From positions 3,224,001 through 3,288,000 of the forward strand of contig NZ_CP018835.1 of assembly GCF_002196515.1 (NCBI RefSeq): a stretch of 64,000 bases of DNA. Reading direction: 5' to 3'. Under the pieces are notes generated by a model. The model saw only the letters and a list, made by a program, of their open reading frames with translations. It did not search any database and was not told where the DNA came from. This document shows, in pieces, positions 8,862 to 18,652 of the stretch; within the stretch, counting starts at the first letter, position 1; each line of letters begins with the position of its first letter. The position numbers were made by a program, and so were the translations under genes. Origin of the DNA: Vibrio gazogenes (lineage in GTDB: Bacteria; Pseudomonadota; Gammaproteobacteria; Enterobacterales; Vibrionaceae).

Positions 8862-11213
8862 ATGAACTTGGAACGTTCCGAGCGTATAGAGATCCCCGTA
8901 TTGCCACTGCGAGACGTTGTGGTCTACCCACATATGGTTATTCCTTTATTTGTTGGCCGTGAAAAATCAATCCAATGTCTTGAAGCTGCAATGGACAATG
9001 ATAAGCAGGTTCTTTTAGTCGCTCAAAAGAAAGCTGAAACGGATGAACCAGCCATTGATGACTTGTTTGATGTCGGCACGGTCGCGACGATTTTACAACT
9101 CCTGAAGTTACCTGATGGTACGGTTAAAGTGCTTGTTGAAGGCCAACAACGTGCACAGGTTGAATCTTTTGTTGAAGGTGATTTTTTCTCTGCGCAGGCT
9201 CGCTACTTAATCACACCTGAATTAGATGAAAAAGAGCAAGAAGTGATTGTTCGCAGCGCGATTAATCAGTTTGAAGGGTTTATTAAGCTCAATAAGAAAA
9301 TCCCACCAGAAGTTTTAACCGCTCTAAATGGTATTGATGAAGCAGCCCGTCTGGCTGACACGATTGCAGCCCATATGCCTTTGAAGCTTGTAGATAAACA
9401 ACAAGTTCTTGAAATTCTTGATGTGGTTGAACGTCTGGAATTTTTGATGGGCCAGATGGAATCTGAAATTGATTTGCTACAGGTTGAGAAGCGTATTCGC
9501 AACCGAGTGAAGAAACAGATGGAGAAATCCCAGCGTGAGTATTATCTGAATGAGCAGATGAAAGCGATTCAGAAAGAGCTGGGTGAAATGGATGATGCGC
9601 CTGATGAATTTGAGACATTGAAGAAGAAAATTGAAGATTCGAAGATGCCTCAAGAAGCGCGAGAAAAGACCGAGCAGGAACTCCAGAAACTGAAGATGAT
9701 GTCTCCGATGTCTGCTGAAGCAACAGTAGTCCGGAGCTATATCGATTGGATGGTGAATGTTCCTTGGTCGAAGCGTTCGAAAGTGAAAAAAGATCTGGCG
9801 AAAGCTGAAGTGATTTTAAATGAAGATCACTATGGGTTGGAGCGGGTTAAAGAACGTATTTTAGAGTACCTTGCAGTTCAAAATCGTATTCAGAAATTAA
9901 AAGGCCCGATTCTTTGTTTGGTCGGTCCTCCGGGGGTTGGTAAAACATCTCTGGGGCGCTCTATTGCCGCCGCGACAGGACGGAAATATACCCGTATGGC
10001 ATTAGGTGGTGTTCGCGATGAAGCTGAAATTCGCGGCCACCGGCGCACCTATATTGGTTCACTGCCCGGTAAGCTGATACAGAAAATGTCCAAAGTCGGT
10101 GTAAAAAACCCACTGTTCCTCTTAGATGAGATTGATAAAATGTCATCGGATATGAGAGGTGACCCTTCATCAGCATTGCTTGAGGTACTTGATCCTGAGC
10201 AAAACAATGCATTTAACGATCACTATCTGGAAGTTGATTATGATCTGTCTGATGTAATGTTCGTGGCAACCTCAAATTCAATGAATATCCCCGGTCCTCT
10301 TCTTGACCGAATGGAAGTCATTCGTCTCTCGGGATATACCGAAGATGAAAAATTGAATATTGCCAAACGTCATCTGGTTTCTAAACAGGTTGAACGAAAT
10401 GGTCTGAAACAGTCAGAAATTGAGATTGATGACTCCGCGATTATCGGCATTATTCGCTACTACACCAGAGAAGCTGGTGTGCGGAATTTAGAACGGGAAA
10501 TTTCAAAAATTTGCCGTAAAGCCGTGAAGAAAATTTTGTTGGATAAAGATATCAAGCTTGTGACCGTTACGCAGGACAACTTAAAAGAATTCTTAGGCGT
10601 ACAGCGTTTTGACTATGGTAAAGCGGAAGAAAGTAACCGTATTGGTCAGGTGACAGGTCTTGCTTGGACGGAAGTCGGTGGCGATCTGTTAACCATTGAA
10701 GCACAGTCTATGGTTGGTAAAGGAAAACTGACGCAGACCGGTTCGTTGGGCGATGTCATGCAAGAGTCGATTCAAGCGGCAATGACCGTGGTTCGATCGC
10801 GTGCTGAAAAATTAGGAATCAATAGTGATTTCCATGAGAAACGCGATATCCATGTACACGTCCCTGAAGGCGCAACACCGAAAGATGGTCCAAGTGCTGG
10901 TACCGCAATGTGTACGGCTCTCGTGTCCTGTCTGACTGGGAATCCAGTCAAAGCTGAAGTTGCAATGACGGGTGAAATTACATTACGGGGTGAAGTCTTA
11001 CCGATTGGCGGCCTGAAAGAAAAATTGCTTGCTGCTCATCGGGGTGGGATAAAAACCGTGTTGATCCCGAAAGATAATGAACGGGATTTGGAAGAAATTC
11101 CTGAAAATGTTATCGCTGATCTGAAAGTCATTCCTGTGCAATGGATTGATGAGGTTCTGACCGTGGCTCTGGAACGCGCTCCGTTAGGGGTTGAGTTTGA
11201 GTCTCAAAAATAG
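8862..11213 (+). CDS. lon: Lon ATP-dependent protease
   Basis: Homohexameric cytosolic AAA+ protease that degrades misfolded and regulatory proteins. It has the N-terminal LAN substrate domain ([15 protein letters not shown]), a long coiled coil, an AAA+ domain with Walker [10 protein letters not shown] and Walker [10 protein letters not shown], and a C-terminal protease domain with the catalytic Ser in DGPSAGTAM and the Lys about 43 residues later in the KEKLLAAHR region. At 783 residues it matches E. coli Lon. It sits behind its own sigma-32-like promoter and before hupB, the standard order. Confidence 0.98.
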   Translation: MNLERSERIEIPVLPLRDVVVYPHMVIPLFVGREKSIQCLEAAMDNDKQVLLVAQKKAETDEPAIDDLFDVGTVATILQLLKLPDGTVKVLVEGQQRAQVESFVEGDFFSAQARYLITPELDEKEQEVIVRSAINQFEGFIKLNKKIPPEVLTALNGIDEAARLADTIAAHMPLKLVDKQQVLEILDVVERLEFLMGQMESEIDLLQVEKRIRNRVKKQMEKSQREYYLNEQMKAIQKELGEMDDAPDEFETLKKKIEDSKMPQEAREKTEQELQKLKMMSPMSAEATVVRSYIDWMVNVPWSKRSKVKKDLAKAEVILNEDHYGLERVKERILEYLAVQNRIQKLKGPILCLVGPPGVGKTSLGRSIAAATGRKYTRMALGGVRDEAEIRGHRRTYIGSLPGKLIQKMSKVGVKNPLFLLDEIDKMSSDMRGDPSSALLEVLDPEQNNAFNDHYLEVDYDLSDVMFVATSNSMNIPGPLLDRMEVIRLSGYTEDEKLNIAKRHLVSKQVERNGLKQSEIEIDDSAIIGIIRYYTREAGVRNLEREISKICRKAVKKILLDKDIKLVTVTQDNLKEFLGVQRFDYGKAEESNRIGQVTGLAWTEVGGDLLTIEAQSMVGKGKLTQTGSLGDVMQESIQAAMTVVRSRAEKLGINSDFHEKRDIHVHVPEGATPKDGPSAGTAMCTALVSCLTGNPVKAEVAMTGEITLRGEVLPIGGLKEKLLAAHRGGIKTVLIPKDNERDLEEIPENVIADLKVIPVQWIDEVLTVALERAPLGVEFESQK

Positions 11214-11242
11214 TGATGCATAGCAAAAATAACTAAAAGTTT

Positions 11243-11281
11243 ACGCTGATTAGCATAAAAAGGCTTGTCAGCGTTTTTTTT
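11243..11281 (+). terminator. Terminator after lon
   Basis: ACGCTGA pairs with TCAGCGT across an 18-base loop and is followed by a run of eight T. Confidence 0.75.
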
Positions 11282-11404
11282 GGAGGCCATAGTTACTGAC
11301 TATGGCTTAAGCCCTGATACAACAAGGCTTCAAGCCATTTTTCAGACTTAATGGAACAAAAATCACCTTTAAATATAACGATAGGTGAAGAAAGGGGAAT
11401 CACA

Positions 11405-11677
11405 GTGAATAAAACACAATTAATCGATAAAATTGCGTCAGATGCTGAAATCTCTAAAGCATCTGCGGGCCGTGCTCTTGATGCATTCATTGATGCAGTG
11501 GGTGGTACACTCGAGTCTGGTGAGCAAGTTGCTCTGGTTGGGTTTGGAACATTCAGTGTCCGTACTCGCGCAGCCCGTACTGGCCGTAATCCGAAAACAG
11601 GGGATGAGATCCAAATCCCTGAAGCTAAAGTACCTGCTTTCAAAGCTGGTAAAGCACTGAAAGACGCGTGTAACTAA
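11405..11677 (+). CDS. hupB: DNA-binding protein HU-beta
   Basis: Small nucleoid protein that bends DNA as a dimer. I place the start at the GTG at 11405: AGGGG lies 8 bases upstream and the protein then begins [10 protein letters not shown], matching the standard HU N-terminus; upstream in-frame codons would add a non-homologous tail. The 90 residues carry the HU signature [18 protein letters not shown], with the DNA-intercalating Pro in RNP. It lies between lon and ppiD as in most gammaproteobacteria. Confidence 0.97.
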   Translation: MNKTQLIDKIASDAEISKASAGRALDAFIDAVGGTLESGEQVALVGFGTFSVRTRAARTGRNPKTGDEIQIPEAKVPAFKAGKALKDACN

Positions 11678-11734
11678 TTTGGTCGCACAGAATTTTGCTA
11701 ATTGAGGCAAAATTAAGTCAAACGTTTTGAAAAT

Positions 11735-11767
11735 ATGCGCATCATAGTGATGCGCATTTCTTTTTTC
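11735..11767 (+). terminator. Terminator after hupB
   Basis: ATGCGCATCA and TGATGCGCAT form a perfect 10-bp stem with a 3-base loop, followed by TTCTTTTTT. Confidence 0.9.
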
Positions 11768-11926
11768 TGATATTATCGCGTCATTCGCTTTGAATTTAGT
11801 TGGTTCTGAAAACTATCAGTTGTGAAAGTCTTTTGATGATGAAAATCATTGATTTCTGAAAGGTTGTTTTGAGAAACAGAGTATTTTACTGAGTAAGTGG
11901 CCATTAAGCCGGAGAATGATTAAATT

Positions 11927-13780
11927 ATGATGGATCGGTTGCGCGAGGGTGTGAATAGCATCGCGATTAAGATTATCCTTGGGTTGATAATCTTATCATT
12001 TGTATTTGCGGGAGTCAGTAGCTACCTTGTCGGTGGTGGTAATGATGCAGCAGCAAAGGTTGGAGGCACGAAAATAAGCCGGGCGGAATTCGAGCAAGCT
12101 TATCAAAATGAGCGGAACCGAATGCAATCACAATTAGGTGATTACTTCTCGAACCTGCTTGCTGATCCGAGTTATGTGGCATCTTTCCGCCGTTCTGTAT
12201 TAGATAAAATGGTGAATGATGTTCTACTTGAACAACATGCTGAAGCATTAGGCTTAAGAATTAGTGATGAACAAGTTCGTCAGGCTATAGTAGACATGCC
12301 GCAATTCCAGTCAGATGGTAAATTTGATCAAGATATTTATCAGACTGCATTGCGCAGGGCTGGTTTTTCTCCTGATTCTTTTGCAACATTCTTAAGAAGT
12401 GATTTATTACGTAATCAACTTCTGACAGCAGTTCAATCGAGTGACTTTACTTTGAACGGTGAAGTGGATGCTCAGGCCGCATTATTTGCGCAGAAACGAG
12501 AAATCAGAACGATTAAACTTGCCACGGATGACTATGCGAAGAAGATTCAGCTTAGTGACGAAGATTTGAATGCATATTACAAATCTCATGAAGACAATTT
12601 CATGCGTCCGGAGCAATTTAAAATCTCCTACCTTGAACTTTCAGCAGACAAACTGAAGTCATCAATCAAAGTGACTGATGATGAAGCTGAAAAATATTAT
12701 CAGGATCACGCAGATCAATATTCAACCAAAGCACAGCGTAAAGTCAGTCATATCCTGGTGAAAGATGAGAAGCAGGCCGATGCTTTACTAAAACAGCTGC
12801 AAGATGGTGCTGATTTCTCAAAACTGGCAAAAGAGGATTCTCAGGATCCGGGAAGTGCTAGTAAGGGAGGTGAACTGGATTGGTTTGAAAAAGGTGTCAT
12901 GGATCCTGCGTTTGAAAAGGCGGCATTTGCGCTGAAAAAAGTAGGTGATCTCTCTGGTGTTGTGAAATCGAATTTTGGTTATCACATTATTAAGTTAGAT
13001 GCAATGAAACCTGCTCAAGTGAAACCTTTCACAGCCATTAAAGATGATGTGATTGCATCTATTCGCGATGAACGGGCTCTTGATCGCTTTTATCAATTAC
13101 AGAATGACCTTGAGAAAGTCGCTTTTGAAAGCCCTGATTCTCTGGATGAAGCCGCCAAAGCTATTCAAGAGAAAGTGCATACCACTGATTTTGTGTCATT
13201 GACGGATTTACCAGAGATTCTGCGTGCAGCACCTGTTCAGAAAGCACTGAATAATCCAGAAGTCAAAAATGAAGGGTTGAATTCTTCTGTGGTTGAAGTC
13301 GCGCCTGAAGATGTTGTGGTTGTTCGTATTGAAGATAGCCGCCCAGAAACACTGTTGCCTTTCGATACCGTGAAAGCACAGGTTGTTGAGGCTCTGTCTC
13401 AAGTTAAGGCTGAGCAGCAAACAGAAGCGATTGCTGAGAAAGTGCTGGCTGGTTTAAAACAGGGGGATATGACAGCGCTTAAGAAAAATCAGCTCAAGTT
13501 TGGTGAATTAACCATGATTGATCGAAGTTCACCGCTGGCACGGTCAGTCTTTGCTATGCAAAAACCACAAGATGGTCAGGCTGTTTATGGACAGACAAAA
13601 GATCGTCAAGGCAACATTGTGTTAGTTGAGTTAACGAAGGTTGAATCGACAACGGATAAGCAATTAACGCAACAATTGGCTGTCCAAATGCAACGTTTGA
13701 ATCGTCAACAGGATCTCACCGGCCTCTTAAATATCTTAAGAGAGCAAGCCGACATCAAGTATTACATTGCGACGCAGTGA
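11927..13780 (+). CDS. ppiD: Periplasmic chaperone / parvulin PpiD
   Basis: Inner-membrane-anchored chaperone that meets proteins leaving the Sec translocon. One N-terminal membrane helix (about residues 16-34, IILGLIILSFVFAGVSSYLV) is followed by a SurA-like N-domain and a parvulin domain at about residues 265-355 (KVSHILVKD, GGELDWFEKGVM, FGYHIIKLD). The C-terminal region repeats a degenerate parvulin fold. The 617 residues are close to E. coli PpiD. It follows hupB in the conserved order and ends at a terminator. Confidence 0.96.
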   Translation: MMDRLREGVNSIAIKIILGLIILSFVFAGVSSYLVGGGNDAAAKVGGTKISRAEFEQAYQNERNRMQSQLGDYFSNLLADPSYVASFRRSVLDKMVNDVLLEQHAEALGLRISDEQVRQAIVDMPQFQSDGKFDQDIYQTALRRAGFSPDSFATFLRSDLLRNQLLTAVQSSDFTLNGEVDAQAALFAQKREIRTIKLATDDYAKKIQLSDEDLNAYYKSHEDNFMRPEQFKISYLELSADKLKSSIKVTDDEAEKYYQDHADQYSTKAQRKVSHILVKDEKQADALLKQLQDGADFSKLAKEDSQDPGSASKGGELDWFEKGVMDPAFEKAAFALKKVGDLSGVVKSNFGYHIIKLDAMKPAQVKPFTAIKDDVIASIRDERALDRFYQLQNDLEKVAFESPDSLDEAAKAIQEKVHTTDFVSLTDLPEILRAAPVQKALNNPEVKNEGLNSSVVEVAPEDVVVVRIEDSRPETLLPFDTVKAQVVEALSQVKAEQQTEAIAEKVLAGLKQGDMTALKKNQLKFGELTMIDRSSPLARSVFAMQKPQDGQAVYGQTKDRQGNIVLVELTKVESTTDKQLTQQLAVQMQRLNRQQDLTGLLNILREQADIKYYIATQ

Positions 13781-13812
13781 TAAGCTGGATGTAATTGATA
13801 TGTTTGTTGAGG

Positions 13813-13836
13813 CGGGCTACTTTTGTAGCCCGTTTT
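13813..13836 (+). terminator. Terminator after ppiD
   Basis: CGGGCTAC and GTAGCCCG form a perfect 8-bp stem with a 4-base loop, followed by TTTT. Confidence 0.85.
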
Positions 13837-13884
13837 AATTTATATCAGTCGGTCTCGTATTTTTAATAAGCTTCATTAGGATGA

Positions 13885-14220
<336 letters not shown>

Positions 14221-14225
14221 TGGTG

Positions 14226-14267
14226 AGCATTGTTTAGAACGTACAATTCGGATAGAAAAACAATGCT
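14226..14267. terminator. Possible hairpin between comEA and luxN
   Basis: AGCATTGTTT and AAACAATGCT can form a 10-bp stem with a 22-base loop in the gap between convergent genes. No strong T run follows, so its role as terminator is doubtful. Confidence 0.3.
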
Positions 14268-14303
14268 GTTATTGATGGTAAACTTATATTGAATGTGAGT
14301 AGA

Positions 14304-16868
14304 TCATAAAGTATCTATCGTATTGATTTGGGGCTTTGGCGTATTGATATGATTTATCGCCTGAAGACTATCCACATCTAACCATTTGAGTACGGTTTGT
14401 TGTAATAACTGTTTAGTCGTGGGTTTAATCAACCATCCATCCATTGTACTTTTTATCTGAGCAATTTCATCTTCACCCGATTCTCCAGACAGGGCAATAA
14501 TTGGGAGTGTCGGGTGAGTTTCCTTAATGATTGTACATGCCTTTAAACCATCCATGACCGGCATTTGAACGTCCATAAAAATAATATCAATGGTATGATG
14601 GCGAACTATTTCAACCGCTTCCTTTCCATTTTGAGCTTCATAGACAGTAAACTGAAGAGATTCCAAATAGAGTTTTGCTAGTGCTCGCTGTGTTGCGTTA
14701 TCATCAGTAACCAACGCGATTCTCTGTTTCTGATTTGCCGATATGGTATGGGTTGATTTCAATCGTTCAGGAGATGGCGTTTTTACCACATCAATTTTGG
14801 GTGGTGCAAGTTGCTCTTCTTGTTTGACATGAGGAAAGGTGAGGGTAAATTTTGTATATTCACCGTAAACAGATTGGCACTGAATGTCACCACCAAAGAG
14901 CTTCATTGCTCTTTTGCAGTAGCTTAAGCCTAAGCCGCTCCCCCCTTTTTTCTGGTAGGTGAAGAATTCATCAAAGATTCTGTGTACAATTTGTGGTTCA
15001 ATGCCCGGGCCGTAGTCAGTAAAAGTAAGTTCATTATATTCATCGCCAGCATCAAGAGATAGTTCAATCTTACTATCAGAATAATCATCGAAATAATAAA
15101 TTGCATTCCTTAATAGATTAAAAATAATAAAGTCAAATAAAGTATCATTTACACGTATGTTAAAATCACAGGATACTTTCATAACTATACGATTTTTAAA
15201 TAAACTAGAGCGATAAGCAAATCTATTAATAATCTGTGTCATTTGCTCTTTTATAGAAAAGATAGCCATTTTATCTTGGCTTATTATCGATTGGTTAACT
15301 TCATGTAAAATGATATCAATCAGCTGACTTCCGTGCTGGACGGCATTTTTACCTTTTTGAATCTCATCTCTTAGATTTTGAGGTAATTGGCTATTAAGTA
15401 TAATATCATCTAATTTTTCTAGATGAAATTGAATTTGAGATAGGGGGTTTCGCATCTCATGAGCGATAGACTTCGCCATTGCCTGAGACTGGTGTATCTT
15501 GGTTTCATAATGGATATATACTTGTGCTTTTTTTAAAAGTAATTGAATTGCATTTATTTCTTCATTTGAATATAGGGAACCATCATTTTTTTTAGGATAA
15601 ATAAGTAACTGTGATAAAGTGTTATGATGATCATATATAGGAAGAATCATAGCACTTTCATTTTTTGACATTAGATCTCGAATCTGACGGAATTTTTTAT
15701 TATGATTGTTATTAATGTATTGTTCAATTTCTTCAAGAAGTAGAACAGAATAGTTATTTTTAAAGTAACTAAAATAAATACTATTTGAATTAATATCAGA
15801 AACTAAAATTGACTGTTCTAAATTAAGTAAACGTTCAAGTTTTGTTATGGCTTGCTGTGTCGATATTTGAAAGTCATCTACTAAAGACAAAATTCGTTCA
15901 ACAGGTGGTTTCTTATCCCCATAGACCCATAGTCCTATATATTGAGAAAAAAATTGCCAAACATTTCTCCAAGTTAAACCACATAATAAACACCAGAATG
16001 AGATGATAAGAATGTGATTTTTACTTGCTACTAACCATGATTGAAGAGCAAATATAGGAGTTATATAGATAATTGCCGTCAGAACCATGCAAAGAGTAGT
16101 GTATACAAGGTAGTGCCAGCTATAGAATCGATGATATAGTGCAGCGTAACCCATAAATAACAGTTCAGTTACGGATAATGCAGGTGGAAGCCAAGTTAAT
16201 GAAAAGTCATGAAAGATATATGTTACAAATGTATGTATAATAGCAGTCGATAGCATAAATGTAATAATGCCGATTATCATATAAATGGATTTTAACTTCT
16301 TCAACTTATCATTTCCTCTAATTAACTGGGTGAGGTTGAGAAGAGTTATACACGTTAATATGATGACTGAAATAAAGAACAGTGATGTTAAGCTACCAAA
16401 ATGAATAGTGAATTTACTAGGAGCATATATATCTATGCTTACAATAGTATAATTGGACGATAAATTTGTATATAGAGCGAATGTTGTGAATATAATGAGA
16501 ATTATTCTTTGCCAATGGTTTAGACCATTATTTAATTTTTTAGATGTAATTCTACAAGAGAAGTGGAATGCAGAGGCAAATGCCATATATGAGAAAATAT
16601 TTGCAGCTTTTGCTACTGCAACAGCGTATTGAGAGCTATATGTTGTTAATAATCCAGAGTGAAAGTATGAATTCGATATGATCCATAGCATAATGAATAT
16701 AGAATAATAAATATATGAAGAATATATGGTCTTTAGTGGAGATGCGCCTTGTTTCTTCAATGTCGTAATAAAATAAATCAGCCAAACTAGCACAAGGAGT
16801 GCAGTAAATAGTAGTAAAAGAGACTTAGCATAGAAGAATTTATCTATTGTTAGAATAATTTTATTCAA
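14304..16868 (-). CDS. luxN: Autoinducer sensor hybrid kinase LuxN
   Basis: Membrane hybrid kinase that senses an acyl-homoserine lactone and feeds the LuxU-LuxO phosphorelay. It has nine or so membrane segments in the first 300 residues, including the LuxN-typical stretch DFSLTWLPPALS, then the GDKKPPVERILSL linker, H-box SIAHEMRNPLSQIQ, N-box FNLLRNAIYYF, ATP lid DYGPGIE and GGSGLGLSYCKR, and a C-terminal receiver with acidic pair TDDN, phosphoacceptor Asp in FMDVQMP and Lys in IKPTT. At 854 residues it matches V. harveyi LuxN (849). The TTG start has AGGAGAG just upstream and overlaps the end of luxM by 8 bases, so translation is probably coupled. Visibly richer in A+T than the flanking housekeeping genes. 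Confidence 0.96.
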   Translation of the reverse strand: MNKIILTIDKFFYAKSLLLLFTALLVLVWLIYFITTLKKQGASPLKTIYSSYIYYSIFIMLWIISNSYFHSGLLTTYSSQYAVAVAKAANIFSYMAFASAFHFSCRITSKKLNNGLNHWQRIILIIFTTFALYTNLSSNYTIVSIDIYAPSKFTIHFGSLTSLFFISVIILTCITLLNLTQLIRGNDKLKKLKSIYMIIGIITFMLSTAIIHTFVTYIFHDFSLTWLPPALSVTELLFMGYAALYHRFYSWHYLVYTTLCMVLTAIIYITPIFALQSWLVASKNHILIISFWCLLCGLTWRNVWQFFSQYIGLWVYGDKKPPVERILSLVDDFQISTQQAITKLERLLNLEQSILVSDINSNSIYFSYFKNNYSVLLLEEIEQYINNNHNKKFRQIRDLMSKNESAMILPIYDHHNTLSQLLIYPKKNDGSLYSNEEINAIQLLLKKAQVYIHYETKIHQSQAMAKSIAHEMRNPLSQIQFHLEKLDDIILNSQLPQNLRDEIQKGKNAVQHGSQLIDIILHEVNQSIISQDKMAIFSIKEQMTQIINRFAYRSSLFKNRIVMKVSCDFNIRVNDTLFDFIIFNLLRNAIYYFDDYSDSKIELSLDAGDEYNELTFTDYGPGIEPQIVHRIFDEFFTYQKKGGSGLGLSYCKRAMKLFGGDIQCQSVYGEYTKFTLTFPHVKQEEQLAPPKIDVVKTPSPERLKSTHTISANQKQRIALVTDDNATQRALAKLYLESLQFTVYEAQNGKEAVEIVRHHTIDIIFMDVQMPVMDGLKACTIIKETHPTLPIIALSGESGEDEIAQIKSTMDGWLIKPTTKQLLQQTVLKWLDVDSLQAINHINTPKPQINTIDTL

Positions 16869-18039
16869 AAGAATCTCTCCTAGCCTTGTAATATTTTATT
16901 ATTAATTTATATTCTTCATAGTTGAGATTCTTAAACTTATCATTTATTCCCTGATTATTCCAGAACCCTTTATAAGTTTTTATATTGTTATTGTTAATAT
17001 CGCAGCAAGAACTATTTAAATAAGATTCTTTGCCAAAAAAATCATATAAATCAAGCATTATGGACAATTCTACAATAGTATATGAGAGTTTTTTGCCTAT
17101 TGCAATCAGTTGCTTTGCTAGATGTTTTTGGCATAAGAAGATCAAGAAAATACGAAGCCTATGGGGGCCGCTAACGGTTAGCCTTAAAATTTCACAAACA
17201 GCGTTTGTATCTAATAAATTATCTTCAATGATAGAATCATTGTATGGTATTGTACTTAAAATATTTTTACTGAAAACACCTGTTTGATGAAGATACTCAA
17301 CTGAGCTCTCCGTCAGACAACTTTGCCACTTAGGGTTTTTAAAAAAGGGATCAAAACTGAGCCAGTTCTCACGCTTATCCCAATGTTGAATCAATGCGGT
17401 TGATACTAATATTGGGAAACTGTTTTTATCGTAATAAAACACCAAAACATGACTTCCTTGTTGCGATAAATGAAGTGTAAAAAGTATTTCATACCATCTC
17501 TGCTCTATGACAAAGATATCAAGATTTATTAAAGAAATCGCATCTGCAAGGGAAAGAGGAGTGTTACAATGTAGTGTAATAAACTTTCTTGTATCTTTCT
17601 CTATATTTTTAACGTACTCTGAATAATAATTTTTCTCATCTAATGGTGGGGAAGTAACACTGAACTCCACTGAATACAAGGCTTGATTTCGCTGTAAAAT
17701 CAAGTATTTCTCATATTCAGCCCATCCAGCTAGAATACTTCCGAATAGTTCAATTGCAAAAATTTCGATAGAGTGCCAGTTAGTTGGGGAATCTATCATT
17801 GGATTGGAGATAATATGTTGAATCGCTTGAGATGATTCAAATATTGAAGCAAGATCACCGCTATCAGGGCAAGCGTTATAATAGAGAATATTTTTGCGTC
17901 GTAGAGTAACTAAGTCAGCAAAATTTAAGGCGGGGAACTCTTGGAATAGTACACGCTGTACTGTCTGGAAAAAAAATATTTTTTTTTGAGAGTTCGACTG
18001 ATTTGTCTGCTGATTATGCGTTGATAATATCACATCCAA
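16861..18039 (-). CDS. luxM: LuxM/AinS-family acyl-homoserine lactone synthase
   Basis: Probable synthase of the signal sensed by the adjacent LuxN. LuxM/AinS enzymes make N-acyl-homoserine lactones from S-adenosylmethionine and an acyl donor, and are unrelated to LuxI. Evidence: size of 392 residues as in AinS, position directly before and overlapping luxN as in luxMN, ainSR and vanMN, and the C-terminal stretch with ILRLTVSGPHRLRIF and YTIVELSIML that I recognise as the conserved core of the family. The start is a TTG with AGGA 9 bases upstream; an in-frame stop just before it excludes a longer form. The acyl chain cannot be predicted. Strongly A+T-rich. Confidence 0.88.
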   Translation of the reverse strand: MDVILSTHNQQTNQSNSQKKIFFFQTVQRVLFQEFPALNFADLVTLRRKNILYYNACPDSGDLASIFESSQAIQHIISNPMIDSPTNWHSIEIFAIELFGSILAGWAEYEKYLILQRNQALYSVEFSVTSPPLDEKNYYSEYVKNIEKDTRKFITLHCNTPLSLADAISLINLDIFVIEQRWYEILFTLHLSQQGSHVLVFYYDKNSFPILVSTALIQHWDKRENWLSFDPFFKNPKWQSCLTESSVEYLHQTGVFSKNILSTIPYNDSIIEDNLLDTNAVCEILRLTVSGPHRLRIFLIFLCQKHLAKQLIAIGKKLSYTIVELSIMLDLYDFFGKESYLNSSCCDINNNNIKTYKGFWNNQGINDKFKNLNYEEYKLIIKYYKARRDSFE

Positions 18040-18069
18040 AATGATCTATCCTAGTATTCACATTAATAG

Positions 18070-18117
18070 TTGACATTTATATCACCATAGTGTCAATTAT
18101 TCAACACATTGACATTT
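18070..18117. promoter_or_regulatory. Repeated TTGACATTT motifs upstream of luxM
   Basis: Two direct copies of TTGACATTT (18070-18078 and 18109-18117, 39 bases apart) flank one inverted TGTCAA (18091-18096), 30-80 bases upstream of the luxM start. The arrangement resembles an operator or overlapping promoter elements. It does not match the LuxR/HapR consensus that I know. Confidence 0.35.
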
Positions 18118-18278
18118 GAAGAGCCTACTCTCTTATTGTGAATTTTAAATGATAGTGTGCTAAAGGATTAGATATATTGATCTATTTCAATATATCTAAT
18201 CTAGATAGAGACATGATGGTTACAACTTACCTTATGAAGTTGACTGACTAGGTGTGACCTTATCATCATATATGTAAT

Positions 18279-18652
18279 AACCCATTTTTGAAGTACTTCT
18301 TTGAACTAATAAAGCGTAGCTGGCTTGACAATTCTATCGTCCATAAGTTGATGAATTCTTGCTACTTCTTTAGCTCTAGACTCTCCGGATTGTGCGATGA
18401 TGGACGCTTCCGGAGATATATTTCTAATCTGAATGGTAGCTTCAAAGCCACCAATATATAACATTTGAATATCCATAAATACTATATCAAAAGTGTAATG
18501 TGATACCATATCAATAGATTTTTGATCGTTTTGAGCTTCATGAACGCTTACTCCAAGATTTATCAAGAAGTATTTTTCTAAAGCACGATGGGTATGATTG
18601 CCATCAATAACTAATGCACTAATTTTATATATTGATTTTAACTTGTTATCGA
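18279..18652 (-). pseudogene. Receiver-domain remnant of a second LuxN
   Basis: Separated C-terminal receiver of the degenerate luxN copy. It is open in a frame shifted by one base from the kinase part, and reads KSIYKISALVIDGNHTHRAL, then HEAQNDQKSIDMV and FMDIQM, aligning throughout with the receiver of the intact LuxN. The phosphoacceptor Asp remains, but the acidic pair DD has become DG and the following MP motif is altered. A TAG stop (18306-18308) interrupts the last helix; the homology continues behind it as FKEVLQKWV. With the frameshift and the stop it cannot give a full hybrid kinase. Confidence 0.88.
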
